A stretch of 38,145 bases of DNA from contig WFVD01000023.1 in the NCBI GenBank assembly GCA_015491865.1, positions 1-38,145 on the forward strand, given 5' to 3'. A program made the translations under genes and the position numbers. Below, piece by piece: positions 35,384 to 38,145 of the stretch (the stretch's first letter is position 1; the number at the start of each line of letters is the position of its first letter). This DNA is from Gammaproteobacteria bacterium (GTDB lineage: Bacteria; Pseudomonadota; Gammaproteobacteria; SZUA-140). A model generated the notes under the pieces. The model ran no database searches. It was not told where the DNA came from and saw only the letters and a list, made by a program, of their open reading frames with translations.

Positions 35384-35929
35384 ATGCCCAATGTTATTGA
35401 TAACGGCTGGCTGAGCTCGGCCTGTCGCCGGCCTTCGCCCAACTGCGACGAACGCCCGAAAGATAGCGCCATCAACCTGCTTGTGATTCACGGCATTAGT
35501 CTGCCGCCAGGTGAGTTTGGTGAAGGGTGGATCGAAGACCTTTTCTGTAACCAGCTAGACCCAGAGGCTCACCCCGCTTTTGCCGGGCTCAGCGAGCTAC
35601 AGGTCTCTGCCCACCTGCTGATTCGACGCAATGGTTCGGTGGTTCAGTTTGTCCCCTTTGGGAAGCGTGCGTGGCATGCGGGTGAATCAGTATTTTCAGG
35701 GCGAGAACGCTGTAATGATTACTCGATCGGGATAGAGCTTGAAGGAACCGATGAGTGCCCCTACGCAGTCGCACAGTACCGCGTACTGGCGCGTCTGGCG
35801 CGACATCTGATGGAGTGCTACCCCGCGATTACTCCGCAACGTATTGTGGGGCATAGCGATGTTGCGCCGGGGCGCAAAACAGATCCCGGCCCCTCGTTTG
35901 ACTGGCCGCTGTTTCGTTCGATGCTGTAG
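35384..35929 (+). CDS. ampD: 1,6-anhydro-N-acetylmuramyl-L-alanine amidase AmpD
   Basis: 181 residues, no signal peptide, cytoplasmic. A zinc amidase that removes the peptide from 1,6-anhydroMurNAc-peptides during cell-wall recycling; its loss induces AmpC in species with AmpR (family knowledge). Zinc ligands fit His in LVIHGISLPPGEFG, His in VGHSDVAPGRKTDPGPSFDW and the Asp in the same block (KTDPGP). RAWHAGESVFSGRERCNDYSIGIELEG is the AmpD core. It begins 10 bases after the cytochrome gene, so it may be co-transcribed, but functional linkage is not evident. Confidence 0.96.
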   Translation: MPNVIDNGWLSSACRRPSPNCDERPKDSAINLLVIHGISLPPGEFGEGWIEDLFCNQLDPEAHPAFAGLSELQVSAHLLIRRNGSVVQFVPFGKRAWHAGESVFSGRERCNDYSIGIELEGTDECPYAVAQYRVLARLARHLMECYPAITPQRIVGHSDVAPGRKTDPGPSFDWPLFRSML

Positions 35930-35945
35930 GTTTATTCCAACCCTG

Positions 35946-36713
35946 CTAACCCTGTTTTTCAGCGATCGCTTTTAACTGCGGTGTCTCGATGCCGGCCTCT
36001 GTGGCGACTGCCAGCGTGCGTGCCAGGCGGGCTGGTGCCGAGCGCCCCATGCAGTTGTGGCCGGGATCACCCTCGAACGCCTCGACCATCCCGTTGATCA
36101 GTTTTTCACGCGGCAGTGGGGTGCGTGCCAGGTGCTCCTGAAGATCGATGATCTCATTGGCAACACGGGTCGCGATATCACGATGGTCAACCCACAACTC
36201 ACCCACCGTGCCGCCGGTTACCATGCCGGCAATATTAGTGGTGAGGATATAGACATTTTTTCGCACCAGTTCATAAAGTAACTCCTCACTATTACTGAGC
36301 ACTTTGCAGGCGATACCGATCGACTCCAGCCCGTCACTTATTAATGTTGCATGGGGGCCAAACAGCGGCGAGGGGATGATGACCTTACTATCTTGCCCTC
36401 TCTTTTTTTCGAACCACACTGAGATCACAGTGGGGTTATCTAGCTGGTGCTGCTGCCAGTCGCGTGGTAGCAATTCATTCTGTAGTAAGGCGAGTCGGTC
36501 ACGCCATACAGCCGGTATCTGCGTTAGCACGGAATGAAGGTCGCCCTCAGCGACGGCAACCAGCACCAGTTCGGGTTCAGGAGTGGCGTTGGCGGCAGCA
36601 ACGATATCTTCGCCGCGGGTGATGGGGTAGACTGGGTGTCCGCAGCGCAGAAAGCCGCGCGCAAAGACGCTACCCATTTCACCAATACCGATGACCACAA
36701 TTGCTGACTTCAT
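35946..36713 (-). CDS. ketopantoate-reductase-like NAD(P)-binding protein
   Basis: 255 residues. The N-terminal Rossmann motif is VVIGIGEMGSVFARGF (GxGxxG). A LVLVAVAEGDLHSVL strand follows, and LLQNELLPRDW resembles the N-rich loop of PanE-like enzymes. The C-terminal half is helical (KLINGMVEAFEGDPGHNCMGRSAPARLARTLAVATEAGI), as in 6-phosphogluconate dehydrogenase C-terminal-like folds. I cannot name the substrate. A true ketopantoate reductase would be somewhat longer and has a Lys/Glu active-site pattern that I cannot confirm. GGAGG precedes the ATG by 4-5 bases. Its neighbours give no pathway. It is convergent with ampD. Confidence 0.65.
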   Translation of the reverse strand: MKSAIVVIGIGEMGSVFARGFLRCGHPVYPITRGEDIVAAANATPEPELVLVAVAEGDLHSVLTQIPAVWRDRLALLQNELLPRDWQQHQLDNPTVISVWFEKKRGQDSKVIIPSPLFGPHATLISDGLESIGIACKVLSNSEELLYELVRKNVYILTTNIAGMVTGGTVGELWVDHRDIATRVANEIIDLQEHLARTPLPREKLINGMVEAFEGDPGHNCMGRSAPARLARTLAVATEAGIETPQLKAIAEKQG

Positions 36714-36781
36714 TATCCCTCCACCTCATGTTGTCTGATTTCGGGTAGTATAAAACAATCATGGCTTATTCTGGGGTCCCT

Positions 36782-37912
36782 TTAATACATCCGTTTTCGG
36801 AACAGCCACCCCGCCATGGCCAGAGTAGCGGCACCAATGAGGGCCATGGGCCAGAACTGATGCAACAGTAGCGCGAAGCCGTCGCCCTCCAGAGTGACAC
36901 CGCGCACAATAACCAGAAAATAGCGAAGCGGGTCAAGATAGGTGAGCCACTGCACCACCTCTGGCATGTTGGCGATAGGGGTGGTGAAGCCGGATAGAAT
37001 CACCGCCGGGACAATAAACAGAAAGGCGCCGAGGATGGCCTGCTGCTGGGTGACAGCAATGGAGGAGATCATCAGCCCCACACCCACTGTGGCGATGAGA
37101 AACAGCAGGATACCCAGGTAGAGGGCCGGAAGACTGCCACGCAGAGGGATATCAAAGATCCACACCATCAAGGCGATGATTAGCGTCGCCTCCAGCAGGC
37201 CGATGATGATGCCGGGGATCGCCTTGCCGAGTAGAATCTCCAGCGGTCGCAACGGTGTTACCATCAGCTGGTCGAAGGTGCCCTGCTCGCGCTCGCGCGC
37301 TACCGACAGGGCGGTGACCAGCAGCGTCACCACCAGGATCAGTGAGCCGATGATGCCGGGTACGATGAACCAGCGGGATTGCAGATTCTCGTTATACCAG
37401 GCGCGCATCTCCAGCTTGACCGGCGGCCCCGTCTGGCTATGTTTGCGCTGCCATTCGCGATTGAAATCGAGCACTACACTTTGCAGATAATTAAGCGCGA
37501 CCATGGCGGTATTGGAGTTACGCCCATCGATAACCAGCTGAAGTGATGCCGGTTCGCCACGCGCAAGGTCGGCGCTAAAGCGCTGGTTGAGGCGGATCAC
37601 CAGCAGCACCTTACGGTTATCGATGAGTGCTGCTACCTCAGTATCACAGTCGACCTGGTGGAGAATGGAGAAATGTGGTGAGCCCTCGATGCGCGCCAGC
37701 AACTCACGCGAGGCGCCGCCACTATCTTCGTTGTAGATCGCTACCGGTACATCATTGAGGTCATAGGTGGCGGCGAAGCCAAAGATAAATAGCTGCACGA
37801 TGGGCGGTACGATGATGACAATGCGGCTGCGTTTGTCACGCATCAGGGCGAGGAACTCCTTGGCGGCCAGGGCCAGGATGTTGGCGATGGTGTTGAAAAT
37901 GGTGTTGCGCAT
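36782..37912 (-). CDS. ABC-2 family transporter permease
   Basis: 376 residues with the ABC-2 membrane layout: an N-terminal cytoplasmic helix (ALMRDKRSRIVIIVPPIVQLFIFGFAAT), one early membrane segment, a large extracytoplasmic domain (about 50-175), then five segments. The typical SVAREREQGTFDQLMVTPLRPLEILLGKAIPG coupling region is at about 203-235. It resembles the YhhJ/YbhR/YbhS permeases that export drugs or lipophilic compounds with an HlyD-like partner. The upstream gene ends one base before this start, so the pair is likely a heterodimeric permease. No ATPase gene is within the window. Confidence 0.9.
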   Translation of the reverse strand: MRNTIFNTIANILALAAKEFLALMRDKRSRIVIIVPPIVQLFIFGFAATYDLNDVPVAIYNEDSGGASRELLARIEGSPHFSILHQVDCDTEVAALIDNRKVLLVIRLNQRFSADLARGEPASLQLVIDGRNSNTAMVALNYLQSVVLDFNREWQRKHSQTGPPVKLEMRAWYNENLQSRWFIVPGIIGSLILVVTLLVTALSVAREREQGTFDQLMVTPLRPLEILLGKAIPGIIIGLLEATLIIALMVWIFDIPLRGSLPALYLGILLFLIATVGVGLMISSIAVTQQQAILGAFLFIVPAVILSGFTTPIANMPEVVQWLTYLDPLRYFLVIVRGVTLEGDGFALLLHQFWPMALIGAATLAMAGWLFRKRMY

Positions 37913-37913
37913 G

Positions 37914-38145
37914 TCAATCCAGCCGCTTGTATGATTTCTTTGCTACCAACAAGGTGAGGATCACCAGCATCAGCAGCATGGCCCCCGCGTTGGACAGCAC
38001 CACCGGCCACACCGGCCCGGCAAGAAACAGGGTCTGTAGAATGGCGACAAAGTAGCGCGCCGGTACCAGGTAGGTAATAGTCTGCACCCACTCGGGCATG
38101 GAGTGAATGTCGAACAGAAAACCCGACAACAGAAAGCTGGGCAGG
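37914..38145 (-). CDS. second ABC-2 family permease, C-terminal part
   Basis: Open to the window edge; only the last 76 residues are visible, beginning LPSFLLSGFLFDIHSMPEWV. The segment LPSFLLSGFLFDI, then MPEWVQTITYLVPARYFVAIL and two closing membrane stretches, is the typical end of YbhS/YhhJ-like permeases. The closing KKSYKRLD is the short cytoplasmic tail. It parallels the same region of the downstream permease (SGFTTPIANMPEVVQWLTYL). The gene's start, and probably the ATPase gene, lie beyond 38145. Confidence 0.88.
   Translation of the reverse strand, partial: LPSFLLSGFLFDIHSMPEWVQTITYLVPARYFVAILQTLFLAGPVWPVVLSNAGAMLLMLVILTLLVAKKSYKRLD

Overview
The window is ordinary chromosomal DNA of a gammaproteobacterium. 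The evidence is synteny. The run ispB / rplU-rpmA-obg-proB / rpsT / murJ-ribF-ileS-lspA-ispH / pilE-pilY2-pilY1-pilX-pilW-pilV-fimT / thiO is the arrangement known from Pseudomonas and relatives, and mlaB-ibaG-murA followed by his genes is also typical of the class. A RegB/RegA redox two-component pair next to c-type cytochromes suggests a respiring, metabolically flexible bacterium, perhaps a sulfur-oxidiser-like lineage. That last point is inference; no genus is assigned.

Region 1 (1-7312, + strand): the end of mlaB, then ibaG, murA, and a histidine operon hisG-hisD-hisB-hisH-hisA-hisF-hisI. HisG is the short form, which needs HisZ. hisC, hisE and hisZ are not in the window. Region 2 (7382-11832, - strand): ispB, an unusual 454-base gap holding a hairpin, a strong ribosome binding site and a 20-codon ORF, then a FIST-domain protein overlapping a hybrid histidine kinase. 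The last two look like a NosP/NahK-type nitric-oxide sensing pair. Region 3 (11942-22577): the housekeeping block rplU, rpmA, obg, proB, rpsT (opposite strand, TTG start), murJ, ribF, ileS, lspA, ispH, with clear promoters for rplU and rpsT and two good terminators.

Region 4 (22630-29707, - strand): the type IV pilus minor pilin and tip adhesin operon fimT-pilV-pilW-pilX-pilY1-pilY2-pilE. Region 5 (29878-33456): thiO, a tRNA-Thr(CGT) with its own promoter, a small DUF6316-like gene, and the regB-regA pair on the - strand. Region 6 (33457-35929): a shared upstream region with a RegA/PrrA-like inverted repeat, a tetraheme cytochrome whose N-terminal half resembles a degenerate UshA-type metallophosphatase, a membrane-anchored monoheme cytochrome, and ampD. 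Region 7 (35946-38145, - strand): an orphan ketopantoate-reductase-like protein and two tandem ABC-2 permeases, the upstream one cut by the window edge.

I see no CRISPR array, insertion sequence or prophage. The observations most worth following are the structured small-ORF leader ahead of the NosP-like operon, the RegBA/cytochrome divergent region with its operator-like palindromes, the chimeric tetraheme cytochrome, and the long inverted repeat in front of obg.
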